NCBI GenBank assembly: GCA_013146195.2
Contig: CM028377.1
Span: 168,371,824 to 168,435,823 of the forward strand
Length of the DNA stretch: 64,000 nt
Direction of reading: 5' to 3'
Source of the DNA: Codonopsis lanceolata
Taxonomy: Eukaryota > Streptophyta > Magnoliopsida > Asterales > Campanulaceae
Part shown: positions 32,485 through 43,800 of the stretch, piece after piece
Layout: the number at the start of each line of letters is the position of its first letter
How positions within the stretch are numbered: the stretch's first letter is position 1
Program-made: the position numbers and the translations under genes
The notes under the pieces: generated by a model
The model's input: the letters and a program-made list of their open reading frames with translations, nothing else
What the model was told of the DNA's origin: nothing
Database searches by the model: none

Positions 32485-32640
32485 AAAAAAAAAACAAAAC
32501 AAAAAACAAAACAAAAAGCAAAAAGCAAAAAAAAACAAAAAGAAAAAAAATGAAGAAAAAAAAAAGAAAAAAAGAGAAAAAAAGAAATGAAGAAAAAAAA
32601 AGAGAAGAAAAAAAAAAGAATAAATTCCCCAGCAAGAGTG
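32485..32640. repeat. A-rich low-complexity tract
   Basis: Runs of A5-9 separated by single C or G. Purine-rich sequence of the same kind continues at 32740-32950. Long Phe/Ser open frames on the minus strand here are artefacts. Confidence 0.85.
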
Positions 32641-32999
32641 GCAGAAATGCCAAGATCAAATCCGAATCACCACACAAAGGTAAGTCGGTGGTATCCTTAC
32701 CTTAACTTTAGAATAATTTCCTTTTAAGGAAAGTTTGTTTTTAAAAAAAAAGAAAAAAAAAGTTTGCTTTTGTTTTTCCAAATAAATTATAAAAAAAAAA
32801 ACTCTTTTCAAAATGAGTTTTGATTTCAAAAAAACGAAAAAAGAGGAATATTTCAAAAAAAAAAGATGAATATTTCAAAAAATACAAAAAAGAGGAATAT
32901 TTGAAGAAGAAAAAAAATAGAGAGAGCGAGAAAAAAGGAAGGGAAAAGAATGTTTTCAACATCACAATTTTCGAAAATACTTGAAAAATGATTAATTTG

Positions 33000-33613
33000 C
33001 CGTGCTCGGTGACGGATCTTTATCGGTCGAGTGCAGTTTTCTGGATATTTGAAAGTTTTCTGGTTATGTTTGGAAACAAGGCGGCGACCGGCCCGACACA
33101 ACTTTGAAAACTCCTCTTAACACGTTCAACGACAAGGTATTGACCGGTTGAAATGTGGTGGCGGCATTCAAATCTTCATACAGTATTTGACAACGGTTTC
33201 GGACCGGAAGAATTAATACGGCTTTTGAAAAACACAAAATCTTTTTCCGTTGTGTTCTCGATCGGGCTTGACCGAGGACATGACATCCTCACTTGGTTGT
33301 AGTTTAGGTTTTTGGCACGAACTACGTTTGGTCGATTTCGCTTTAATAGGGAATACGTAGGCAGCCTACATTAGTAGGTCCGACCATCAGAGCACTTTAA
33401 ATTCATATCTGCTTAAAACTGCGATAACTTTTTATAACCGACTAAAAATGTCTAGGTTATGGAGTTTGGATATCATGATAACTGTGCATTATAACTGCTA
33501 CCAATTGCATTCTCCCGTTCTTAACTGAAAGAAATTGGAGAGTTTATTGTTTATCAACGATGTTCGTCTACTCGAAGCCTTGGGTTGCAGTAGACTCCAT
33601 CGTTGAGGAGCTC
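33000..33613 (+). other. 3' untranslated region of the Tat-like element
   Basis: Noncoding, GC-moderate, with GACCGG-type words repeated at 33030-33230 and the lineage-typical GGGAATACGTAGGCAGCC near 33350. It ends in TCGTTGAGGAGCTC, a weak purine tract, directly before the LTR start. Confidence 0.5.
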
Positions 33614-33783
33614 TATAGACACCCCAATTTCGTACTAGTATGTGGTGACATAAAATATCAAGAAGCGTTAAAACTTAACAAATGTCAAGTTACATGAGTC
33701 AAAAATGCGAAAAGAAAAGCAGGATGCGCGAAACAGTGAACTGCAGGGGGGGAAAGTGCAAAAACAAAACTTGAAAAAGCATG

Positions 33784-33821
33784 CTTGGTGCCGCACCAAG
33801 GGTCCCCTTGGTGGCACCAAG
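33784..33821 (+). promoter_or_regulatory. Two perfect adjacent hairpins upstream of the LTR TATA box
   Basis: CTTGGTGCCGCACCAAG (33784-33800, 7-bp arms with a CCG loop) and CTTGGTGGCACCAAG (33807-33821, 7-bp arms around one G). The arms of the two hairpins are identical, so cross-pairing is possible. Conserved in order at 28509-28544. Confidence 0.8.
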
Positions 33822-33937
33822 ACATTCACTGTAGCTGAATCTCAGATGGAAAATGTGCAACTCCTGAAGCGCAAGGTACAAGTGGCTGATGTAGGAGGAA
33901 GAAATCAAATAATTCCCAGTATGTCCTGCTCGATCAC

Positions 33938-33945
33938 TATAAATA
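33938..33945 (+). promoter_or_regulatory. TATA box of the Tat-like LTR
   Basis: TATAAATA in a GC-moderate context, 117 bases downstream of the second hairpin. Confidence 0.65.
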
Positions 33946-34873
33946 GAAGCCTCCGGCTTCTCATTTCAGTTGCTCATTTTTCCTCCGCGATTTTAATCGC
34001 AGCGAAGCTCTGTTGTTATTCTGCCGATACTATTAGTACGAGAGGTGCGAGATAGGTGAGTGGAAGCCCCTAGAGTCTCCAAACCCCGTCCAAACTCTGC
34101 CAAAACAAAAACCCAAAGGTTATAAGTGATCCCTAGCCTAGTTGTTAGGTATCCACCTCATTTTCCCGGTCCCAAAAATCCCAAAGTAAGCCGTTACTAT
34201 GCCCGAGTAACGAGCTGAAAAATCAAAAAACTAAGCCGAGGTTCCGCCCAACCAAAAAGGCCAAAACCTACCCAAATAAGCTGTCACTCTGCCCGAGTTG
34301 ACAAGCCCAAACTCTCAAAAATAAGCAGTCATTCTGCCCAAATCAAAACAACAACCACACAACAACAACAAAAGACTCTCTCTCCCTGAAGGACAGAGCG
34401 AGCACACCGCCGCTCTAAAAGGTAAAACCTTTAAGGGCCCGTTTATTTTATTTATTTATTTTTCTGCCTTTTACTTATTTTTTAAAATTGTTATTTAAAT
34501 TCGGCGCAATGTAGTCAATATAAGTCGTTGTGCTGCCCGGATTAAAATATGAATTATTATATAAAAGAACCGTTATGATGGCCAAATATTCTTAAATATG
34601 TCTGTAATTATTGTAACAAAATGGCTGCGAGTCCGTAAATAATGTAGTCATGGATGTATTTGATTTAATTTCATGTCTTTTAATACTGTGTTTATTTGCG
34701 AAATAAATATAACAATAAGCATACTTCAGCCAAAAACCATTTTTGAGACCGAAAGGGCGAGTTGGGTGCCTAGCACCTTCCCAACTCGTAACTTAGCCTC
34801 CGAACCCGTTTTCTTTTTCTCTGGTTTATTTTTCATTTTCTTTGGTTTTGCTTTATTTGCCTTAAAATAAAGA

Positions 34874-34883
34874 TGGCGACTCT
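34874..34883 (+). promoter_or_regulatory. Possible primer-binding site (tRNA-Arg type)
   Basis: TGGCGACTCT just after the LTR resembles the TGGCGACTC start of the tRNA-Arg primer-binding site reported for Ogre/Tat elements. Complementarity beyond nine bases is poor. Confidence 0.4.
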
Positions 34884-34914
34884 TAAAACTTTCAGATCCA
34901 GTGGGGCCTCGCAA

Positions 34915-35233
34915 CACTCCTTCTTTGCACTTTCCCGTTCTCCCCTAAAAAAGGGAGAAATGAGAATGGAAGGGTGATGTATTCCCATGTCCTGGTATCC
35001 CCTAAACAAGGGATAACTTGATGTGGGAAACCCAAAGCTCCCATAGTGATCTGAATGGGCCATAAGGCTATTTTTAATAAAATCCATAGTGGGGGCGTCG
35101 CAATATCCTTTTTTGCACTTTTCCGTTTTACCCTAAAAAAGGGAAAATGGGAATGAAAGGGTAATGCATTCCCATATCCTGGTATCCCCTAAACAAGGGA
35201 TAACTTGATGCGGGAAACCATAAGTTCCCATAT
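34915..35233 (+). repeat. Diverged tandem duplication, period about 189 bp
   Basis: The block starting TTTGCACTTTCCCGTTCTCC (34924) recurs from 35113 with about 85% identity, including GGTATCCCCTAAACAAGGGA in both. CCCTAAA(A/C)AAGGG forms short palindromes four times. A related, inverted stretch seems present at 61050-61130. Confidence 0.8.
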
Positions 35234-35434
35234 TGGATACAAAATCCACTCAAGGCAACCGAGGCACATTCAAACTTGCTAACATAGACAGCACTCCTCT
35301 CGCACTTTTGATTTCATCTTCCTCTAAACAAGGGAGGGTGGAGCAGGCGTGGTGTGTCCGCATCGCACGCACCCCTATCCAAGGGCGCACGGGGCGCGGG
35401 GACACACCCCGGGAACCTCACACAAGCATGTGTG
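35234..35434. other. GC-rich junction sequence ahead of the copia fragment
   Basis: GC-rich words such as GCGCACGGGGCGCGGGGACA, of unknown origin, ending where copia protease sequence begins abruptly. Confidence 0.5.
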
Positions 35435-38135
35435 CTCCAACAAGGAGATGTTCAGTACCTTTGAAACTGCTGAAAATGGCGAGAAAATTTTCATAGGAAA
35501 CTCTGTCACTTCTAAAGTCAAAGTTCAAGACAAAGTGGTGCAGACGATGACGTCCGAAAAGGAACTGACTCCTAACAAAGTACTATATGTACCAAATATC
35601 CGGAAGTACTTAGTGTCCGAAACTTTGCTGGTGAAGCATTGTGTTTGATTCAGATGTTGTAACTCTGTCTAAGAGTGGAATGTTTGTTGGAAAAGGTTAT
35701 GTAACTGATGGCATGTTTAAGCTCAGTGTAATGGTTGTTAAACCAAAAGGCAATAATAATTAGAATAAGTCTTATGTTTATTTGTTTAAGTCTTCCAATG
35801 TGTGGCATGGTAGACTAAGACATGTTAATTATGGAGCCCTGTGTAGGTTAATTAACACGAATTACATACCTAAATTCCAAATTGATTCCAAACACAAGTG
35901 TGAGACTTGTGTAAAGGCAAAGTTAACAAGGACATCATTTCATACTATTGAAAAAATTGTGAGCCACTTGGATTAATTCACACTGATGTGTGTGATTTTA
36001 AATCAACACAATCACGTGGTGGAAATAAGTACTTCATAACTTTTGTTGATGATAGCACTAGGCATTGCTATGTGTATCTTTTCAAAAGTAAAGATAAAGC
36101 TATAGAGAAGTTTATTCTCTATAAAACTGAGGTTGAAAACCAACTCAATAGAAAGGTTAAGATGCTAAGAAGTGATCGTCGAGGTGAATATGAGTCACCA
36201 TTTGTTGCATACTGTGCTGAGCATGGTATCATCCACAAAACAACGGCACCTTATACACCTCAACAGAATGGCATTACAGCACGCAAAAATTGAACTCTTA
36301 AAGAGACGATGAATGCCATGTTGTTAAGTTCTGGATTACCACAGAACATGTGGGGAGAAGTTGTGTTGTCAACTAATTACCTTTAAAATAAGGTGGCTCG
36401 CAAGAAGCTTGACAAAAGCCCTTATGAGATGTGGTATGGAAGAGGTCCATCCTACAAATAGTTGTGAGTGTGGGGGTGTCTTGCTAAGGTTGTTGTTCCT
36501 ACACCTAAGAAGGTGAAAGTAAGACCAAAAACTATTGATTACATATTCATTGGTTATGCACATAACCGTAGTGCTTATCGGTTTCTTGTACATGATTCTA
36601 GAATTGTAGAAATACACAAGAATACGAGAATGGAATCGAAAAATTCCTCGTTCTTTGAAAATGTATTTCTGTGTAGATCGAGTAGTGTGTCTAGCTCATC
36701 TGAACAAATGCATGATTCAATAGAAGAAGAGTGTGATGAGAATGAGGAAGAAGAGGTAGAACTTAGACGCAGCAAAAGAGCTAGCGTAGAAAAATCATTT
36801 GGTCCGGATTTTCTAACCTGCATACTGGAAAGTGAACCTTAAAGCTATAAAGAAGCTGTGAACTTTTCTGAAGGACCTCTCTGGCAATCAAAAGTGAAAT
36901 TGATTTCATCCTTCAAAATCACACTTGGGAATTAGTGGATCTTCCTTCGGGAAGTAAGCCACTAGGATATAAGTGGATTTTCAAAAGGAAGATGAAGGCT
37001 AATGGAACAATTGATAAGTATAAGGCCAGACTTGTAATTAAAGGTTATAGGCAACGTGAAGGTCTTGATTACTTTGATACGTATTCTCCAGTTATGAGAA
37101 TAAAGTCAATAAGGATAGTACTTACAATTGCCGCGTTACAGAATTTGAAATACATCAAATGGATGTAAAGAGTGTATTTCTAAATGGTGATTTAGAAAAA
37201 GAGATTTACATAGAACAACCAGAAGGGTTTTCTGCTCCAAGGCAAGAAAACAAAGTCTGCAAGTTGGTTAAGTCTTTGTATGGTTTAAAACAAGTACCAA
37301 ACAGTGGCACGTGAAATTTGATAATGACATGTTGGGTTGTGGATTTAAGATCAATGAATGTGACAAATGTGTATTTGTAAAGGACGCTGAAAATGGCTAT
37401 GTCATTTTATGTCTTTACGTAGACGACATGCATATCATTGGAAGCAATGATAATATGATTAAACCCACAAAAGACATGTTAAACTCGAAATTTGACATGA
37501 AAGATATGGGGTTAACTGATGTAATCCTTAGAGTAAAAATCTCAAGAGTTTTAAGTTGACTTACTTTAAGTCAGTCACACTATTTGGATACAATTCTAAA
37601 GAAATTTAGCAATGATGACATTGTAATAACAAAAACTCATATTGATACAAGTCTATATCTATTAAAGAATATAGGTGAGACTGTATCTTAGTTAGAATAC
37701 TCAAGAATCATAGGAAATCTGATGTACTTTATAAGTTGTACAAGGCAAGACATTGTCTATGCTGTGAATAAACTGAGTAGATACACGAGTAATCTTGAGA
37801 CTGATCATTGAAAAATGATAGTCAGAGTACTAAGGTACTTAAGATATACTCGAGATCCAGAAGTTATCGAAGGATACTGTGATGCAAATTGGATCTCAAA
37901 TATTAAAGACTCAAGATCTACTAGTGGATTTCTATTCACTTTGGCAGGTGCAACCATATCATGGAAATCTTCCAAGCAATCTGTCATAGCAAGATCCACG
38001 ATGGAGTCTGAGTTTATAGCTTTAGCCAAAAGTGGTGAAAATGCTGAATGGCTACGTCAATTCTTAGAAGATATTCCAGATGGACAAAACATGTGCCTGC
38101 AATCTATATACATTGTCATAGTCAATCAGCAATTT

Positions 38136-38173
<38 letters not shown>

Positions 38174-38350
38174 TGTATACGTCGTAGACATAATACCATT
38201 AGAAAGCTACTCTCGACTCGAACTATGTTTATTGACTATATGAAGTCAAAGGATAATTTAGCGGATCTATTAACCAAAGGGTTAAATAGAGAGTTAGTTG
38301 ATAAGCCTTCCAAAGGAATGAGACTTAAGCCTCTAGATATGAGTTAATAC
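35435..38350 (+). pseudogene. copia pol: protease tail, integrase, reverse transcriptase, RNase H
   Basis: It begins just after the missing protease active site (VCSNKEMFSTFE). GAG-pre-integrase HHCC: WHGRLRHVNY and CETC (35800-35920). Integrase: first Asp in LIHTDVCDF (about 35970), second in LRSDRRGEYES (about 36180). The motif PQQNGITARKN (about 36260-36290) has Ala where the catalytic Glu belongs and is followed by a stop. RT: KPLGYKWIFKRKMKANG (36955), a stop in place of a coding residue before VKSVFLNGDLEKEIYIEQPE (37165), and an intact YVDD (about 37418). RNase H: GYCDANWISN and SKQSVIARSTMESEFIAL (37870-38030), then a frameshift to MKSKDNLADLLTKGLN (38240). Stops and the E-to-A change make it dead. 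Confidence 0.9.
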
Positions 38351-38841
38351 AATGGAAACCAACCTTGTTGACTGGAGATCCAAAGATCTAGGTTCAAAGG
38401 GACAACCTAATTGTAAAAAGACTCTTAGTTTCATTTGGGGGTCTATCCCTTGTAACAGTGATACTCGTGTGTAAGAGGATAAACATATGGCTTTTAATGA
38501 TTCATAGTAAAAATCACCTATGTGTGAAAGAAGTGATGCCGCTTCGAGGAGAATTGTGTGAGGCTCAATTCTTAGATCCTCTCACAGAACCAGACGTATG
38601 TTCAAGGCCATGAATGAACATAGCTATGAGAATTGAATTGTGCTAAAAGATTCATGTGTGAAGTATATGATCGTTTACACAAACGACAGAACAGTTCAAA
38701 GACATCATGTCTACTGATGAGTCAGTAAAGTAAATATACTTTTATAAGGGAAGGTTCAAAGGGTTACACATATCTATCCTATGCAGGTTTCGACTACTAG
38801 ACTTTATCACCAAATTCGTTAATCTCCTTCTTGTAGGGGAT
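38351..38841 (+). other. 3' region of the copia element with purine tract
   Basis: Noncoding. GTTCAAAGGG occurs twice (about 38391 and 38754). GTAGGGGATTG just before 38842 serves as polypurine tract. Confidence 0.65.
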
Positions 38842-39372
38842 TGTTGGAAGAATTGTGTTTAAGGAATGAAATTGTGTAATCTTAAGGCACATATTTCTTT
38901 ATGTGTCATTTCTGTGAAGATAATGATAATTGTGGAAACGTGTTCTATTTTGTGTGAACATTGAAATTATATAATTATTTGTCAAATTTGGGGTTTGAAT
39001 GAATAAGTTATAGATGGTTGAAGTGTGGTGTTGGAAGTTGGTTTATCCCACATTGGAAAATTAACAAAATCTTGAGTGGTTTATATATAAGTGTCTTATG
39101 TGGTAAGTGTAAGTATGTGTAGAGTAGTGACTCTCTCTCTTACACGCGCGCCCGTAGGGGGTGCAAATCATGGTCCAATTTAGCCTTCGGAGTACCGTAC
39201 TCATGAACGTTCTGCGAATACGAAGTCTACCAAGAGATTTATAATTCTCCCGTAGACTTCCAAGTCTACCTAGAGATTTATAATTCTCCCGTAGACTTCC
39301 ATCAAAGCAGTAATAATTTATATTGTTTCTGTAATTATGTATTACATATCGTCCTGTGATATATTTCTAACA
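38842..39372 (+). repeat. 3' LTR of the copia element
   Basis: 531 bp, TGTTGGAAGAATTGTG ... ATTTCTAACA. A TATA-like stretch, TTTATATATAAG, is near 39080, shortly after TATCCCACATTGGAAAA. A similar arrangement at 45512-45550 suggests a second, decayed LTR there. It includes the 39-bp tandem at 39223-39300. Confidence 0.85.
39223..39300 (+). repeat. Tandem pair of 39-bp units inside the LTR
   Basis: Units 39223-39261 and 39262-39300 differ at one base. Each begins AAGTCTACC and ends GTAGACTTCC, so each unit can form a hairpin (AAGTCTAC with GTAGACTT). Confidence 0.9.
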
Positions 39373-39526
39373 GCTATATTATTTTCAACCTAGACCATAA
39401 TAGTTCAAACAACATAAATATAAATAAAATCTGTTGAGCTAAAACTTCGACCCATACAAAAACACACCAACTCACACACTAAAGGTGCGATCTTCACTTT
39501 GCGGCTAGGGTTTAGCTGCCGGCTTC

Positions 39527-40635
39527 ATGGCTGATCAACCACCTCCTCCAGCCCCTCCCGATCCTCCTTCCCCTCCGAAATCTTTTGCAGATGTCCTCAA
39601 CTCATCTCCTTGTCCTTCTCTTAATCTGATTCCTCCTTCCTCATATAGAGGAGAACCTTCTCTCAAACTATCTTCTGATATCATTAAGGCTCTTGCCAAA
39701 CCGTTTCACCATGCACTGATCGGGAAGTTTTCCCACGGGAGACCATCGATGGAATCAATTCGTAAACTATTTCAGACCTTTGGCCTCAAAGCAGCTTTCT
39801 CTGTTGGGCATCTCGACGCGAAGCATATATTCATTCAGGTTCATAGTGACGAAGATTACCAGTGACTATGGATTAAAGACCACTGGTATCTTGGACGCTT
39901 TCCTATGCGTGTATTCAAATGGTCACCCGATTTCCGACCTGATATTGAGAGCCCCATAGTTCCGGTTTGGGTCGCCCTTCCCGGACTTCCTATCCATCTT
40001 TTTCACAAGACCACACTCTTCTCCATTGCCTCATTGTTTGGCAGACCTCTCATGTTAGATCAACCCACTATTAATCTAACACGGCCTAGCGTTGCTAGGA
40101 TTTGTGTCGAGATTGACCTCACCAAACCAGTTCCTAAGCGAGTTTGGATTGATTGCGAACAGTCATACCCTAGCTTTTGGCAAACCCTTGAGGCGGAGAA
40201 CATCCCTCTTTATTGTTCTCATTGTTTCCGCCAAGGGCATTCTAAATTAGGCTGCAAAATAAAACATGGCACTTCTTACCGTGAACCCAAGTTTACACCC
40301 CACCCCTCCGCCCGCCGCCTCATACTAGATGGACTCCTAAAAATCTACTTCCACGGTGTTAAAGCACTCATCCGGGTCGATTTAAATCCAACAAACGATC
40401 CCATTCCATGCCCCAGCCCTTCACCCCAAATGCCTCTACCTCTCATCCTATTGATACCGAAGATGCTTCCCAGCAAGAAGTTATGGACTCTCCTAAATCC
40501 CCAGATAATGTCGTTGTTCAACCTCCATCGCATGTTCCTAAAACTCAGGCCCCGATTGTTATGGATACCTCAAATGCTGGGGCAGTAGGGGAGGAAGACC
40601 CCAAATCTCCAATGGAACAAAATGAGGACGATTGA
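39527..40635 (+). pseudogene. LINE ORF1: DUF4283 and zinc-knuckle RNA-binding protein
   Basis: ORF1p binds the element RNA. The start at 39527 opens a proline-rich tail (MADQPPPPAPPDPPSPPKSF). The DUF4283 domain (HHALIGKFSHGRPSMESIRK to WSPDFRPDIESPIVPVWVAL) spans about 39700-40000. A zinc knuckle CSHCFRQGHSKLGC is at about 40216-40257. An in-frame TGA at 39863-39865 interrupts DUF4283, with the same frame resuming at once. Another frameshift around 40330-40410 moves the Pro/Ser-rich C-terminus to the next frame, ending at 40635. Two lesions only, so fairly young. Confidence 0.88.
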
Positions 40636-40892
40636 GGCCCTAATCCGGATGGCATTGATCCAGCCACGGAGAATGAGACCACAACGATACTGTCCCCGAA
40701 TCGCTTTATTGTTTTACAAACAGTGGACGAAGAAGATTCAAGGGAGGACAATGTTAATTTAGCGGCGCTTAATTTGGAAAACATGGCTGGAAAATCCAAG
40801 ACTTCAACAACACTCAAGGCTCATGGGCAAGGTATGTGTACTGCCCAAGCGACAATCAAAGTCCTCCAAAGCAACCTCCTCACAGTCTGCCC

Positions 40893-43800
40893 ATGACGAT
40901 TAAGACCTTATTTTGGAATTTACGGGGTGTTGGGAATGATTCCACTACTTCTCATTTGAAAAAAACTCATCAAATTGCACCAAATTTCTTTTCTTTCAAT
41001 CTGTGAACCGAAGCAAGATAAGTCTCAATTACCTTTTATTGCTCACAAGTTAAAGTTTCGTTATTTCTTTTTTAATTCCGCTAATACAATCTGGATCTTG
41101 GCTAAGTCTTCATTTCAGTGTCGAGATTTCGAATCGAGCAAAGATTATACTATGCGGGTTAGTCATTATTCTGGGCGAGTATGTCTATATATCATCGGTC
41201 ATGCAAAATGCACCAATAATGAGCGGCAATCTCTCTGGTCGGATATTATTGATATGGGGCTGGAAATCAACTCTTCTCTCCATGGCTCGTTCTAGGAGAT
41301 TTCAATATTATTCTGGAAGCTAATGAAAAAATCGGAGGTGTCGGTTGGGATAGGCAAGGAGCTCTTGAGTTTCAAGCGTGTCTTAATGCGGCGGGGTTAT
41401 CAGACTTGGGTTTTATTGGCAGCAAATTCACTTGGAATAATAATCGTGACGGTCACGCCACCATTTATGAGCGGTTAGATCGGGCAGTTTGTAACACTAA
41501 ATGGCTTACCACTTTTGCTTCGACATCGGTGGAACATCTTAACCGAACATGTTCTGATCATGCACCTCTTCTTCTCTCCATCAATCTGATTTTGAGACAA
41601 ATCCCAGCTCATTATCGATTCCTGAATGTATGGGCAGATCATCATTCTTTTCAGGAAACAGTTCAGAAGGCTTGGGAGACCCGAACTAGCGGCAGGCCTA
41701 TGGTGCGGTTTGCTCAAAAATTGAAAGCGGTGAGGTTATCTTTAAAGGCTTGGAACAAGAATGTGTTTGGGAATATATTTCAAGCCGTCAAACAGGCTGA
41801 AGATGATGTTCTGGTTAAGGAACTATCTTATGAACTCTCGAATTCACCCACCAGCCGGGCTGAGCTCCATTTATCACAGGCTAAATTAAAACGCACCTTA
41901 AAAGTAGAAGAAGATTATTGGCGCCAAAAATCTCATTTGCGATGGCTTAAAGATGGAGATGGAAACACCAAATTATTCCACGCCTCAGTTAAGCATACCC
42001 AGAACAAGTTATTTATTCATCGCATTTCTGATATGCATGGGAATTTAGCTTCCACTGAAGATGCAATAAAAAGTGCGACTGTTGAGTTCTATAAAGACCA
42101 ATTAACTGCATGTACAGACATTCCTTCCAGCTCTATTGAGATTATTCCTTCTCTTGTATCGGATGCTCAAAATGCCAGTATCTCTGCTCCTCCTACAGTT
42201 GAGGAAATTAAGAACACTGTTTTTTCGCTTTGTGGGGGACAAGTCTTTGCGAGCAGGATGGCTTTAACGGTAAATTTTATACTTCTTCTTTGGGACATTA
42301 TTGCGGAGGATTTAAATGCGGCTATATCGAAATTTTTGCGGATTTGATATGCCAAAGTCGTGGACCGCACTGATTACAATCCCCAAACCAACGATTAAGT
42401 CTTTTATGGATCTCCGCCCAATCAGCTTGTGCAACTTTTGTAATAAGGTGGTATCCAAAATTCTGGCTGCTAGACTGGCTAATATTTTACCTTCCATAAT
42501 ATCCGACAATCAGAGTGCTTTCACGAAGGGAAGGCTGATTCAGGATAACTTGCTTTTAGCTCATGAACTCACTCATCAGCTTAAGAAGAAAGTGAATGGG
42601 TCTAACGTTATCATCAAGTTAGATATGGCGAAGGCTTTCGACAGAGTCTCTTGGTTTTTTTTGATTCAAGTTCTTCGGAAGTTTGGATTCGGTGAATCTT
42701 TTATTGATATGATATGGCGAATCATATCTAATAATCATTTTTCTGTTCTGGTTAATGGTTCTTCGGTGGGTTTTTTTCCCTCCGCCCGTGGATTGCGTCA
42801 AGGGGATCCTCTATCTCCAGTCTTTTCATTATTGCGGTGGAAGTTCTTAGCCGGGCTTAAACAAACTTCAATATGATCATCCGAACTTTGCCTTTTCCTC
42901 CTCAAGTGGTGTCCCATTATTTCCCATCTATTTCGCGGATGATGTCGTTATTTTTGCAACGAACCGACACTCTTTAGCCTATCATCGTAAACTTCTTGAA
43001 TCTTATGAGGCTATTTCGGGTCAATCTATTAACAAAGGAAAAAGTTGTTTCATGGTCTCTGGAAATACTTCGGAAGCTAGGGTGGCCTCTATAAAAAGGC
43101 AGGTGGGTTTTAATCGCAAACTTATGCCGGTTACTTATCTGGGTTGCCCACTCTTTGAAGGAAGGAAAACCAAGAGTCTATTTGATCCCCTTATTAGCAA
43201 ACTTCAGTCCAAAATCAACCGTTGGACGGGGCCTTTCTCTCAAGCCGGTAAAATCACGCTTATCAATTGCTTTTGCAATCTATTGTTATGTACCAAATTG
43301 TTGTCTTGGATCCCCAATAGCGATCATTAAAAATATTCACAGGCTCTTTGCTAATTTCTTTTGGGGTTACGGTGATTCCAAGCTGAAAGCCTATTGGGTA
43401 GCTTGGGATAAATGTTGTCGGCCGACAGCGGAAGGGGGCATTGGTATCAGATCTGTTTCAAATGTCATTGGTGCCTATTCCATTCAGATTTGGTGGCGTT
43501 TTAGAACTTCAAACAGTCTTTGGAGTCAATTCTTGGCAACCAAGTATCGCTCTAATTCTCATCCTACTATAGCGTCCAATAATGGGTCCTCCATCTGGCG
43601 TCGAATATGTTCGGTTCGTGACATTTCTGAACAGCATATTAAATGGATTATCGGGCGTGGCAACTGCTCGATGTGGTTCGATGATTGGATGCCTACTTCT
43701 CTCTAAGCCAATGTTCAGAACATTGTCCAAGTTAAAGATGCTTTCAGCTCAGATTCTAGCTTGTCTTCAGCCGCTATTTCAGAGATTGGTCCAGAGCTGC

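Larger units (their letters stand above)
26191..34873 (+). mobile_element. 3' part of a Tat/Ogre-like Ty3/gypsy element with antisense ORFs
   Basis: No sense pol domain is readable, but the right side has the layout of this lineage: antisense ORFs with plant-mobile-domain-like sequence, a noncoding 3' region containing GGGAATACGTAGGCAGCCTA near 33350, and an LTR starting TATAGACACCCCAATTTCG (33614) where these LTRs usually start TGTAGACACCCC. Extra ORFs in antisense between pol and the 3' LTR are known from Tat-lineage elements. The left boundary is the gap. The lineage assignment is inference. Confidence 0.5.
33614..34873 (+). repeat. LTR of the Tat/Ogre-like element
   Basis: Starts TATAGACACCCC at 33614. 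A TATA box TATAAATA is at 33938-33945, about 150 bases after two hairpin motifs. The inner part has three CTGCCCGA(G)-type words with AAGC(A/C)GT (34190-34330). The end is set where TGGCGACTC begins at 34874. It is preceded by 3'-UTR sequence and followed by a primer-binding-site-like motif, so it can be read as a 3' LTR, a 5' LTR or one shared by tandem copies. Confidence 0.55.
35435..39372 (+). mobile_element. Ty1/copia element lacking its 5' part
   Basis: Pol from mid-protease to RNase H (35435-38350), a 490-base 3' region and a complete 3' LTR (38842-39372). The 5' LTR, gag and the protease active-site Asp are missing, so the 5' end was deleted or never copied. Frames are broken in several places. 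Confidence 0.88.

Noticed and set aside
32130..32965. Phe/Ser-rich minus-strand open frames
   Set aside because: Purine-rich low-complexity DNA on the plus strand; no domain, no start context.
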